A stretch of 32,828 nucleotides of DNA from Geobacter sp. (GTDB taxonomy: Bacteria > Desulfobacterota > Desulfuromonadia > Geobacterales > Geobacteraceae). Of the stretch, positions 24,210 through 30,871 are shown one piece after another. The stretch spans positions 1 to 32,828 of the forward strand of contig RPRC01000105.1 in assembly GCA_003857395.1 (NCBI GenBank), given 5' to 3'. The position numbers and the translations under genes were made by a program. Numbering within the stretch: position 1 is the stretch's first letter; each line of letters begins with the position of its first letter. The notes beneath the pieces were generated by a model. It was not told the DNA's origin. It saw only the letters and a list, made by a program, of their open reading frames with translations, and did not search any database.

Positions 24210-24845
24210 TCAGCGGATAAAGTTCGTGAAGCACTTCTGCTCCCGGGCCGGCGGGGCAATGGCCCCCGTACCGTGTTCCACCAATTTCATCAGCCAGGCC
24301 ATGTTCTTGCCCAGCACACGCATGATCTGCATGCCCTCTTCGTCTTTAAGGGCCTCGCCGGGCACCATGCCGTGGATCACGTTCCAGTAGTTTGAAGTGG
24401 GAATCAGCATTTCCGAGTAACAGAGATAATTGTTCAGCTGGTCAAAGGCCGGCAGACCACCGGAGCGCCGCACTGCCACCACCGACGCGCCGACCTTGTG
24501 CCGCAGCATGCTGCCGTTGACACCCGCCACGAAGAACGCCCGGTCGAGAAAGGATTTCATGGTCCCGGCCATGGCCGCATAGTGGACCGGCGAACCCAGG
24601 ACGATGCCATCTGCCTGCTTCATCTCCTGCAGCCAACCGTTCACCCCATCGTCGGCCATGACACACTGCTCGTTCTTGCTGTGGATACAGCCATAGCAGG
24701 CGGTACAACCCCTGATGACCTTGTCACCCACCTGGACGATACTGGTTTCGATTCCTTCCTTTCCCAGCTCATCGGCAACGATACGCAACGCGCGCCAGGT
24801 ATTGCCTTCCTTGTTGGGACTCCCATTAAATGCCACTGCTTTCAT
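24210..24845 (-). CDS. Iron-sulfur flavoprotein (NADPH-dependent FMN reductase family)
   Basis: A 211-residue flavodoxin-like protein. 'AVAFNGSPNKEGNTWRAL' near the N-terminus is the FMN phosphate loop; 'GIVLGSPVHYAAMAGTMKSFLDR' is the second flavin region. Between them is the compact cysteine motif C47-x2-C50-x2-C53-x7-C61 of Isf-type iron-sulfur flavoproteins, which hold a [4Fe-4S] cluster next to FMN and accept electrons from ferredoxin. Such proteins are linked to oxygen or peroxide detoxification in anaerobes. The start at 24845 is set by GGGGAG before the ATG; the longer in-frame start has no site. A terminator follows. Confidence 0.88.
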   Translation of the reverse strand: MKAVAFNGSPNKEGNTWRALRIVADELGKEGIETSIVQVGDKVIRGCTACYGCIHSKNEQCVMADDGVNGWLQEMKQADGIVLGSPVHYAAMAGTMKSFLDRAFFVAGVNGSMLRHKVGASVVAVRRSGGLPAFDQLNNYLCYSEMLIPTSNYWNVIHGMVPGEALKDEEGMQIMRVLGKNMAWLMKLVEHGTGAIAPPAREQKCFTNFIR

Positions 24846-24925
24846 ATATCTCCCCCCTGTCTGCCACAGATCTGTCATCAAGTACACCAGACAGCATACC
24901 GGACAGCCATTGGAACAGCAATCCC

Positions 24926-26116
24926 CTACTGCTGCTGCAGCGAAAGCCGGAAGGTGGTCCCCTCCTCTTCCGACGTTGTGAAATTCACAATGCCGCCAAG
25001 GATGTTTTCACCGAACAATTTCATCGAATAGGTGCCAAGCCCATGGCCAAGCTGTTCTTTTGTCGTAAAGTTACGCTTAAATATCCGCAGGGCATCGTGC
25101 GGCGGAATATGTTTTCTGTTCCAGACGCAGAAGGTGATGGCGTTACCGCCCGGCTCGGTGAAAACCCTGACCGTTTCCCCGGGCCCCGCTGCCTCCAGTG
25201 CGTTGGTAACCATGTTTACCAGGATACGGTTTACCAGGTTCGGATCGGTCACCAAGGTTGACGGGTCATCCAGTTTCTCTATCTCCAGCGTCACCTCCGC
25301 GCAGAGGGGATGCCCGGCAAAGGTATCGGCAACGTCGTCAAGCAGTGCATTCACCGCAACCTCATGATAGAGCGGCTGGTAGGAGGTAGAAAGGGAATCG
25401 GTAAGCGTCTGGTGAATGGCAAACTCCTGCGCCATGCGATTGATGAGCTTTTGCAGAACGCGGAAGCGTTCGGCATCCCAGACATTTTTCATTTGAAACA
25501 GCTCGCTTTTTCCGTAGAGGGCGGTAAGCAGGTTATTGATATCGTGCAGAAAGGTACTGTCAAGGTTGGCTCGCTGCTGCTGTACGCTGATATCCTGGAG
25601 AAAAAACAGCAGGAATGTAGTGCCGTCAATTTTCACCGGACAGCAGCGAACCTGGAAGAGCAGATCCACTTCCTTGTTATCCTTCTCAACGGTAAGAGAA
25701 CAGATATTTTCCTGGGGCTGGTCGCTGTCAAGCGCCGACATTATGGATATTACAGCGCCACAGGTAGTACAATAGGGAGAAGTTCCGCAACCGCCAGGCA
25801 TCTCACAGGCGTGAACACAGTGGACATACTCACCGGGGCGGAGACCCAGCACTTCCGACGCATTCTCAATGCCCATAAATTTAAGAAACGATTCATTGAG
25901 CGCCAGAATCTGACGATCTTCGTTGAGCACGGCAAACAGGCCATTGGCAATATTCATCAAGCCATCTATCAGCTGATTGCCGGAAATAGCTGTGACCTCC
26001 TCCAGCAGTTCAGCGCCAGTCGCGCGGTCGGGAGGCGCACAATGGGTGGGCAGGTAAAGCGTCTTTGCCATTTTGGCGGCATGTGCCGCTGTAATAGTTT
26101 TTGAGCGTTTTTTCAT
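24926..26116 (-). CDS. PAS-domain histidine kinase with a cysteine cluster
   Basis: A 396-residue soluble kinase. A PAS-like sensor (about 50-180) carries five clustered cysteines at 100, 104, 110, 116 and 119, around 'GGCGTSPYCTTC', plus Cys139 and Cys158-159. This pattern could bind a metal, an iron-sulfur cluster or haem. The phospho-acceptor region is 'FLHDINNLLTALYG' with His191 (the degenerate form HDINN, not HE). The HATPase domain has 'NRILVNMVTNALEAA' and 'GHGLGTYSM'. No membrane helix is present, so it senses a cytoplasmic signal, possibly redox. No response regulator is adjacent. GGAGTG lies 5 bases before the ATG. A copy of its 3' end lies at 29065-29158. Confidence 0.88.
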   Translation of the reverse strand: MKKRSKTITAAHAAKMAKTLYLPTHCAPPDRATGAELLEEVTAISGNQLIDGLMNIANGLFAVLNEDRQILALNESFLKFMGIENASEVLGLRPGEYVHCVHACEMPGGCGTSPYCTTCGAVISIMSALDSDQPQENICSLTVEKDNKEVDLLFQVRCCPVKIDGTTFLLFFLQDISVQQQRANLDSTFLHDINNLLTALYGKSELFQMKNVWDAERFRVLQKLINRMAQEFAIHQTLTDSLSTSYQPLYHEVAVNALLDDVADTFAGHPLCAEVTLEIEKLDDPSTLVTDPNLVNRILVNMVTNALEAAGPGETVRVFTEPGGNAITFCVWNRKHIPPHDALRIFKRNFTTKEQLGHGLGTYSMKLFGENILGGIVNFTTSEEEGTTFRLSLQQQ

Positions 26117-26142
26117 CAGGTCACTCCCTCATATATGACGCT

Positions 26143-26168
26143 GAACCAGCGGTGTGAACCAGCGGTGT
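26143..26168. repeat. Tandem 13-bp repeat
   Basis: GAACCAGCGGTGT occurs twice directly in tandem (26143-26155, 26156-26168), just upstream of the kinase gene and next to the left border of the RAYT unit. Possibly a slippage product. Confidence 0.8.
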
Positions 26169-26202
26169 CAAAGCTACATGCATGTATGGGGTCCATGTAT
26201 GC

Positions 26203-27130
26203 GGTCAAGTCTTGAAATATTAGCTTTTCACGCAGCTAAAGATTGATTACCTTACTAACTGTCGTGTAGTGAATGCCAAGGGCCTGTGAGATCTCCTTCA
26301 GTGTGTAACCATGTTTTCCGTGGGCCAGACGGATCAGCCTGTTTCTTTCAACTTTTGGGAGAGTAATGCCGGGAGTGAAAAGCTCAGCGAGTTGCGGGCG
26401 GCCAACATGCCGCTGTATTCTCGGAATCTCCGCCATGTCGTCTTTTTCTCCGAGAAATCCTCTCGCCTGATGGACGAATGCTTCCGTGCCGAGAAGAATC
26501 TGACCGACTAGCTTCCCCCACGGGTAGTCATTGTTACTCATTCCTTCTTTTACAAAGTTCCCGTATCTTCGACTGGACTCGGCATGAGAGGTAGAGAAGT
26601 TTCCCAAGAGCCACTCGGTTGCAAGAAAAGCCGGTCTTGCCGCCTTGCCAATCGTTGACAGATAACTGCTCCAGCGGTAGTCTGCCGGCTGCGCTGCCAT
26701 GCCGGCACGCACCGGGTTAAGGACGATATAACGGCACAACTCCAGGAGATGGCTCTCCTTTTCCACAAGAATAGCCTTGAACCGACCCTTGAAAAGATGA
26801 CCGTCTCTTCGGTGTGCACGGTTGAATGCCTGGGTATAGACGCCGTTTAACTGGCGCATCCCAGCAGAAAGGTTTCCTTCCGGAGTTTCAATCAGAAGAT
26901 GATAGTGGTTATCCATAAGACAGTACGCATGGCAAAGCCAATTAAACCGCTTCACCACCTGCCCGAGGATTTTGAGGAACAGTTCGCGATCATCATCGTC
27001 TTTAAATACATTTGCGTGCGCGTTGCCACGTGAGGTTACGTGATAGACTGCACCGGGGAATTCTATTCGTAAAGGTCTCGCCATAATTGCACAATACCGG
27101 GTAAATATTACATGTCAAGACTTGACCCCC
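26203..27130 (-). mobile_element. RAYT unit bracketed by 13-bp inverted repeats
   Basis: GGTCAAGTCTTGA (26203-26215) and TCAAGACTTGACC (27115-27127) are perfect inverted repeats placed on each side of the transposase gene, 20 bp after its stop and 30 bp before its start. Each is itself near-palindromic (TCAAG-A-CTTGA). The right version, TCAAGACTTGACCCC, is repeated elsewhere at 29178, 30852 and 32105 next to fragments of the same family, which supports it being the unit border. Confidence 0.7.
26236..27084 (-). CDS. REP-associated tyrosine transposase (RAYT), with C-terminal helix-turn-helix
   Basis: A 282-residue single-strand DNA transposase of the Y1/HUH type, related to IS200/IS605 TnpA, that acts on REP hairpins. 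'MARPLRIEFPGAVYHVTSRGN' is the family start; the HUH metal site is His60-Tyr61-His62 in 'LMDNHYHLLIETP'; the probable nucleophile is Tyr119 in 'LCRYIVLNPVRAGM'. Beyond the usual domain it has a region ending in a DnaA-like or resolvase-like helix-turn-helix ('GYTLKEISQALGIHYTTVSKVINL'), as in longer members. All key residues are intact, so it may be active. It is flanked by inverted repeats, and fragments of sister copies are at 21044-21115 and 31889-31970. Confidence 0.95.
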   Translation of the reverse strand: MARPLRIEFPGAVYHVTSRGNAHANVFKDDDDRELFLKILGQVVKRFNWLCHAYCLMDNHYHLLIETPEGNLSAGMRQLNGVYTQAFNRAHRRDGHLFKGRFKAILVEKESHLLELCRYIVLNPVRAGMAAQPADYRWSSYLSTIGKAARPAFLATEWLLGNFSTSHAESSRRYGNFVKEGMSNNDYPWGKLVGQILLGTEAFVHQARGFLGEKDDMAEIPRIQRHVGRPQLAELFTPGITLPKVERNRLIRLAHGKHGYTLKEISQALGIHYTTVSKVINL

Positions 27131-27194
27131 CAATTTGATTGCTTGATGTGGCTTGGATTTTTGCAGGAGATTATTGTGGATACAACTGCAGGCG

Positions 27195-27554
27195 TTATTT
27201 GAACTCGTCGAATGCGGATGGCAGTTGGGGACGAGAGAAAATATGGTACGTAGTTGAATTTTCGAGCAGGTTTCTATCCGTAATTTGATCATGACTATCA
27301 ATCGTGAAGGAGAACAGTTGTTCACTTTTTTGCAAAGTGAAGACATTGAACACCATGTCCCGATAGAAGCATTTTTTTAGGGCATCAATCTGAGTACACT
27401 CCAGGCGGTCAACTGCATCGACGAGATCTTGGTAGTTTTTTGCATCTTGAACTTTCTTGATGTCAACGCTGTGAGCTGCGCATCCAGCCAAGTGGACCGC
27501 AAAGATCAGGATAATCAGCCAATTGAAAAAAATTGTAGGGATTTTGATGGCCAT
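27195..27554 (-). CDS. Hypothetical lipoprotein
   Basis: A 119-residue precursor starting at 27554; the open frame extends further upstream only into repeat DNA. The signal peptide 'FFNWLIILIFAVHLAGCAA' has a lipobox LAGC with the cysteine at about residue 24. The mature part is a short mixed domain with two further cysteines ('RLECTQIDALKKCFYRDM') that could pair. No family recognised. The ribosome site is weak. Its 5' end lies 40 bp from the inverted 180-bp repeat, which may carry its promoter. Confidence 0.6.
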   Translation of the reverse strand: MAIKIPTIFFNWLIILIFAVHLAGCAAHSVDIKKVQDAKNYQDLVDAVDRLECTQIDALKKCFYRDMVFNVFTLQKSEQLFSFTIDSHDQITDRNLLENSTTYHIFSRPQLPSAFDEFK

Positions 27555-27593
27555 GTCAGATTGAAAGGACTTGTTTGATTGGCTGGTGCCACT

Positions 27594-27773
27594 TAGTTTC
27601 CATCCGGAAACGGTCCTTTTTCGCCCTGACAGCGTCAATCAGCGGTCTTGTTTGTGCGACGTACAGTAGTACGTCTCCGCACAATCCCTTGCTTTCCTTG
27701 TCAGGACAAAAGAATCCTCGTTTCCAAATTGGAAGCCGCTAGCTTCACATCCGGAGTTTCCGGATGGAAACTA
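27594..27773 (-). repeat. 180-bp foldback repeat, copy B (inverted)
   Basis: The reverse complement aligns with copy A at 11407-11587 along the full length. Its terminal inverted repeats are perfect over 18 bp (TAGTTTCCATCCGGAAAC and its complement). The central stem is GACGTAC-TACT-GTACGTC, one base shorter in the loop than copy A. Near one end the small hairpin CATCCGG-loop-CCGGATG carries the loop AAACT on the element's strand, against AGTTT in copy A, so the loop appears inverted between copies. It is placed between two lipoprotein genes. Confidence 0.85.
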
Positions 27774-27793
27774 CCTATCCATTATCTGCAGGA

Positions 27794-27824
27794 GAGAGAA
27801 GGGATGTTTATCATCCCTTCTCTC
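27794..27824. terminator. Perfect 13-bp hairpin after a lipoprotein gene
   Basis: GAGAGAAGGGATG (27794-27806), loop TTTAT, CATCCCTTCTCTC (27812-27824). It sits 11 bp beyond the stop of the minus-strand lipoprotein gene at 27835, where a terminator would be. It lacks a T-run, so it may instead stabilise the mRNA 3' end. Confidence 0.55.
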
Positions 27825-27834
27825 GGCCAACAGG

Positions 27835-28038
27835 CTATTTGAATTTTTCAAGAACCTGATCGGTGCTGGAAGTCTGCATCTGAGAAACGTGTTGAGAGAG
27901 GGCTTTAGTGACAGACACCGTCTTTTCGCCGTTAGGTCCAGTGGTTTCGGTTACGGACATAGTGGCGATTGTCGGCGCACACCCGGCCGCAACCATCAAG
28001 CTTCCCCCGCAAATTGCAAGAACAATCATTTTCCTCAT
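27835..28038 (-). CDS. Small lipoprotein (67 residues)
   Basis: Signal peptide 'MRKMIVLAICGGSLMVAAGC' with lipobox AAGC, then about 48 mature residues: 'APTIATMSVTETTGPNGEKTVSVTKALSQHVSQM' and a short helical tail. The TTT-GPNGEKTVSVT stretch may form a beta hairpin. No named family. The start is the second of two closely spaced ATGs (28038), because AAGGAGG is then 6 bases away instead of touching the first ATG. Confidence 0.7.
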   Translation of the reverse strand: MRKMIVLAICGGSLMVAAGCAPTIATMSVTETTGPNGEKTVSVTKALSQHVSQMQTSSTDQVLEKFK

Positions 28039-28198
28039 CGTCATCCTCCTTATTTAGGTTTTGATTGGTTTACTGTGGATAATTTCACAGAAAAGCTCTG
28101 AACGTTTTTGCTGTGAGTTATTAGTCAGGCTCCAATCAAAGCATGACACCGTTACCATGCATCATCAGATGGAAAAGGCTCCTTCGTACTCGGAACCG

Positions 28199-28708
28199 TC
28201 AGTAGGTTACTGTTTCGAGAAGACGGCTGTAAGCGCATTGAGATCTTACCAAAGTGTGATTGGATAATTTTCCGTCTCTGCTTATGGTAAGGTCGACAGG
28301 GGAACCGATATTGCCATGTGTTGCGGCAAAATCAGTGTCTCGAATCGGCTTACTGCCATTTATCGCAACAATTATGTCGTTTTTTATTATGCCGGCTTTT
28401 GCTGCAGGTGAGTTGTCGTACACCTTTATGACCCTGAGTCCATTACCTTCGATACTGCTCGTTGAGATTCCAACTGTTCCAATGGCCTCAATTTCCTTGA
28501 AGCCGAGTGCTTTAATTTCGTCTACGCAGGCGTTGAACCTGCTGTTTGCCATTAATACACCCCCTAAACCTTGACCTTGGCTGGTGCTGGCACAATTCTT
28601 AATCTCACCTTTTGGGCCCATGAAAGTCTGTGAATTAGAAGCACATCCGCTTAAAGCAAGAGAAGCCACACCTAAAACTACCAATAACATTTTGTCGACA
28701 AAAGCCAT
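28199..28708 (-). CDS. Lipoprotein with a C-terminal PDZ domain
   Basis: A 169-residue precursor. Lipobox ALSGC follows a signal peptide 'MLLVVLGVASLALSGC'; the mature N-terminus is 'ASNSQTFMGPKGEIKNC'. A PDZ domain occupies about the last 85 residues: 'GLRVIKVYDNSPAAKAGIIKNDIIVAINGSKPI' is the peptide-binding loop region and core, and 'PVDLTISRDGKLSNHTLVR' the final strand. PDZ lipoproteins in the periplasm bind protein C-termini; no protease domain is attached. AAGGAGG is 7 bases before the ATG at 28708. Longer in-frame starts have no site. Confidence 0.85.
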   Translation of the reverse strand: MAFVDKMLLVVLGVASLALSGCASNSQTFMGPKGEIKNCASTSQGQGLGGVLMANSRFNACVDEIKALGFKEIEAIGTVGISTSSIEGNGLRVIKVYDNSPAAKAGIIKNDIIVAINGSKPIRDTDFAATHGNIGSPVDLTISRDGKLSNHTLVRSQCAYSRLLETVTY

Positions 28709-29055
28709 AGTAATGCCTCCTTTGCAAGATATTTTACATTCTTGTTTCCCCGCTATAAAATTTAGCGAGAACGCTTGCTTCCTTAAGCGGCACCTGATGG
28801 CGACAAAGAGGAGATGGCTGTTTATGAGGAGCCCAGGAAAAAGCAACTGTTATTAAATAATGCAAATGGCTACATTTTTATCATTTAAACTTAATTGCTG
28901 CAATAACTTTTTTCTGCCTACTTAACTATTTGTCAATGAGTCTTCGCTAAAAATGCCCTAAGACTTTCCCTGGATGGTTGATGGAGCCAACTGAACATCC
29001 AAAGTGTGACCCCTGTATCGGGACAGCTGTCGCCTCAGATGCGAATTCCGGGGAC
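28709..29055. other. Intergenic region upstream of the PDZ lipoprotein
   Basis: About 350 bp, AT-rich near 28850-28930, which suits a promoter. No coding potential or strong structure was recognised. Confidence 0.4.
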
Positions 29056-29064
29056 CAGCAACCC

Positions 29065-29158
29065 CTACTGCTGCAGCCGTGAAAGCCGGAAAGTGGTACA
29101 CGCCTCTTTCGACGTTGTGAAATTCACAATACCGCCAAGGATGTTTTCGCCGCACAAT
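29065..29158 (-). pseudogene. Duplicated 3' end of the PAS histidine kinase gene
   Basis: On the minus strand this encodes 'GENILGGIVNFTTS', then diverged residues, 'TTFRLS', and a TAG stop, matching the last about 30 codons of the kinase at 24926-26116 (similarity 24926-25019 to 29065-29158, about 85-90 percent by eye). The similarity stops at the sequence ACAAT, where the segment continues into a RAYT 5' border (29150-29193). It is therefore a chimeric scar, not a gene. Confidence 0.88.
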
Positions 29159-29193
29159 AGCGGGTAAATGTGACATTTCAAGACTTGGCCCCC
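29150..29193 (+). repeat. Orphan RAYT 5' border
   Basis: GCACAATAGCGGGTAAATGT and then TCAAGACTTGGCCCCC (29178-29193) match the sequence just upstream of the intact RAYT gene (27089-27130). No RAYT coding sequence follows on the left, where the kinase fragment starts instead. Confidence 0.75.
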
Positions 29194-29261
29194 TACACCG
29201 CTAACATAAAAACATGGTCCCCGTAGTCCCATGCTTAGTTATGACTTATGACAGCGTAAAA

Positions 29262-29291
29262 AAAGCCCCGATTCGTTTGAACCGGGGCTTT
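29262..29291 (-). terminator. Rho-independent terminator of the PEP-CTERM gene
   Basis: On the minus strand, AAAGCCCCGGTTC / GAATCGGGGCTTT pair with one mismatch around a 4-base loop and run into seven Ts. It lies 23 bp past the stop codon of the PEP-CTERM gene. Confidence 0.9.
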
Positions 29292-29314
29292 ACTGAAAAT
29301 CAGCATATAGGGTC

Positions 29315-29845
29315 TTACTTTTTGCCCTTACGTCTATAGACCATCATGCCAACAAGGCCAGCGCCGAGCAGAAGAAAGGTTGTGGGCTCCGGGACTGGGG
29401 CCGGGTCAGAAGCCGTGACAGATATGTTGTCCACCCGCCAGGTTCCAGTCCCTGGATCTGTCGCCATATAAAATGCTACGTTTGTAATATCGCTGGCAAC
29501 AGAAAATGTTCCGTAATTAGTGATCCACGAAGTCGTGCTTGTAATATAATTGAGTGCGCCTCCATCGATTGACCAAGCAAATTCATTGCCCGTAACATAA
29601 TCCGCATATGTGTCAAATGACAGATCATATTGCATGCCAGCCGTGGTCACGATGTTTTGGCTTAGAACAGCCCAACCGCTATTATCAAACTCTCGGAAGA
29701 ATCCTTCACCTGCCTGTGAGTATTCGCCACCAGTGAGTGTCCACCCTGTGATATCGAGCGTTGAAAAATCTCCATTGTTAATTAAATTCGCATTGGCCGT
29801 GCCGACAGAAAATAAGACCAGAAAAATAACAAATAGCTTCTTCAT
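29315..29845 (-). CDS. PEP-CTERM sorting-domain protein
   Basis: A 176-residue exported protein. Signal peptide at 1-19 ('FVIFLVLFSVGTANA'). The mature part is a beta-sandwich-like domain beginning 'NLINNGDFSTLDITGWTLTGG', with 'WRVDNISVTA' at its end, the style of carbohydrate-binding or choice-of-anchor domains. The C-terminus is the sorting signal VPEPTT, a membrane helix ('FLLLGAGLVGMMVY') and a basic tail 'RRKGKK'. PEP-CTERM proteins are processed by exosortase EpsH/XrtA and are tied to exopolysaccharide biofilm matrix; no exosortase gene is in the window. GGGAGGAG precedes the ATG, and a terminator follows. Confidence 0.94.
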   Translation of the reverse strand: MKKLFVIFLVLFSVGTANANLINNGDFSTLDITGWTLTGGEYSQAGEGFFREFDNSGWAVLSQNIVTTAGMQYDLSFDTYADYVTGNEFAWSIDGGALNYITSTTSWITNYGTFSVASDITNVAFYMATDPGTGTWRVDNISVTASDPAPVPEPTTFLLLGAGLVGMMVYRRKGKK

Positions 29846-30247
29846 TACACTCCTCCCGTTTGCATTAGTAGCTTCTAGGTCAAAAAGTCAGTATGGCTAG
29901 ACACTTATGCATAATTCGTTCCGGAATTGCAAGTTATTGTTTTTGTGGGTATTTTTTATGGTGGTGCCGTGGCAGCCCTTGATGTGTAAATTTTTTCGAC
30001 AATGGCATTGCGAATTTCATAAAACTACCGCATCTTGCGCAGAATCTGAATTAACGTTTACTATAAAATAAGAGCATTGTCCTCCATTGCAGGGTAAGAT
30101 TATTTTTGCGAGAAACGATCAAACCAACAAAAGGAAGCCAATGCTTATCAAGACTTTACTAAATCGCCTTGAACGTTTCAAGTCATTCGTGTTTAGCTCA
30201 GTTACATTTCAGGTGGTTAACGGCTCAGAGCCCTGGCGATTGAGATC
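29846..30247. other. Intergenic region upstream of the PEP-CTERM gene
   Basis: About 400 bp. It should hold the PEP-CTERM promoter near its left end, where a short sequence GTCAAAAAGTCAG (29878-29890) matches one arm of the REP-like hairpins. The rest is AT-rich, with no gene having a ribosome site. Confidence 0.4.
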
Positions 30248-30365
30248 ATGGCTCGCGCCAATTCAAAGCCTGAATGTTCCGAGTGTGGCAAGCGCGGCAA
30301 AAAGCGAGATACGCAACCAGCTCGATTGTTTGAATATGTCCCAACCGAGGAATACGAGGAATAGA
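30248..30365 (+). pseudogene. Fragment of an ISL3-family transposase (zinc-binding N-terminus)
   Basis: The frame reads MARANSKPECSECGKRGKKR, then DTQPARLFEYVPTEEYEE and a stop. The Cys-x2-Cys knuckle followed by 'GKKRDTQPARLFEYVP' resembles the N-terminal zinc region of ISL3/IS204-type transposases ('C..CG..G..YD..P.R.F.+VP'). Only about 40 of 400 or more residues remain and no ribosome site is present. The assignment rests on this short motif. It ends in the 19-bp repeats at 30357. Confidence 0.55.
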
Positions 30366-30438
30366 GGGACACCAGAGGAATAGAGGGACACCATACTAAT
30401 TCATAATTGAAGCAGAGGAAATGCATATGGTGTCCCTC
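30357..30438. repeat. Tandem 19-bp repeat with an inverted partner
   Basis: GAGGAATAGAGGGACACCA occurs twice in tandem (30357-30375 and 30376-30394). From the second copy, GAGGGACACCATA (30384-30396) is perfectly inverted at TATGGTGTCCCTC (30426-30438), giving a 13-bp hairpin with a 29-base loop. Confidence 0.85.
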
Positions 30439-30580
30439 AATTTCCAATTTCTTCTTTGAGGTACGCGTCGGGAATCTTTACAGAATCTTTACATTGACCT
30501 AAGGCTGAGATGTCCCATGGCGAAAACCTACTGAAAATGAATAGTTAAGCGTTTGGAGTCTGCCAGGGATTCCCGTGTGG

Positions 30581-30640
30581 GGTTGAGCGAGGTTGAGCGG
30601 GTTGAGCGGGACGCCCACGGGTTGAGCGGGACGCCCATGA
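30581..30640 (+). repeat. Short tandem array of GTTGAGCG units
   Basis: Four copies of GTTGAGCG in 60 bp. The last two are part of a longer 17-base unit GTTGAGCGGGACGCCCA spaced 20 bp apart. The array leads directly into the long palindrome at 30633. Confidence 0.85.
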
Positions 30641-30691
30641 ATTTGTGCGTTTCTCACTTCTGCAAGGTTAGAAACGCACAAATTCATGGGC
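30633..30691. repeat. Perfect 22-bp palindrome with 15-base loop
   Basis: Positions 30633-30654 (beginning GCCCATGAATTTG) and 30670-30691 (ending CAAATTCATGGGC) are exact reverse complements over 22 bp, with loop 30655-30669. The stem is mixed in composition and has no T-run, so it is a cruciform or REP-like structure rather than a terminator. Confidence 0.9.
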
Positions 30692-30812
30692 TCCCTAGTA
30701 CAACTAAAGAAAGCATGGTTCGAGCAGTAATTACCAAGCCAGTAGGGGATTTCCGGGTTGAGTAGAGGGCATTTGGGTAAGGTTAGACTTATTGACTTTT
30801 ATGTGAGGTAAA

Positions 30813-30867
30813 TTCAAATAGCAAGTGCACCCATTACCGAAATGTGGCAATTCAAGACTTGACCCCC
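30813..30867 (+). repeat. RAYT-border repeat, copy 1
   Basis: TTCAAATAGCAAGTGC followed by a diverged middle and AATTCAAGACTTGACCCC. The same unit recurs at 32065-32119 in direct orientation with a few differences and one indel. It ends exactly where the truncated RCC1 frame begins, so it marks a junction. Confidence 0.75.
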
Positions 30868-30871
30868 AACT

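Noticed and set aside
25310..26104. 264-codon frame opposite the PAS kinase
   Set aside because: Shadow; the kinase frame has complete HisKA and HATPase motifs.
30087..30383. 98-codon plus-strand frame
   Set aside because: Overlaps the ISL3-like fragment in another frame; no ribosome site; its sequence does not look like a protein family.
30581..30691. Possible CRISPR array
   Set aside because: Units are 8-17 bp with no spacer pattern and are joined to a single long palindrome; no cas genes in the window.
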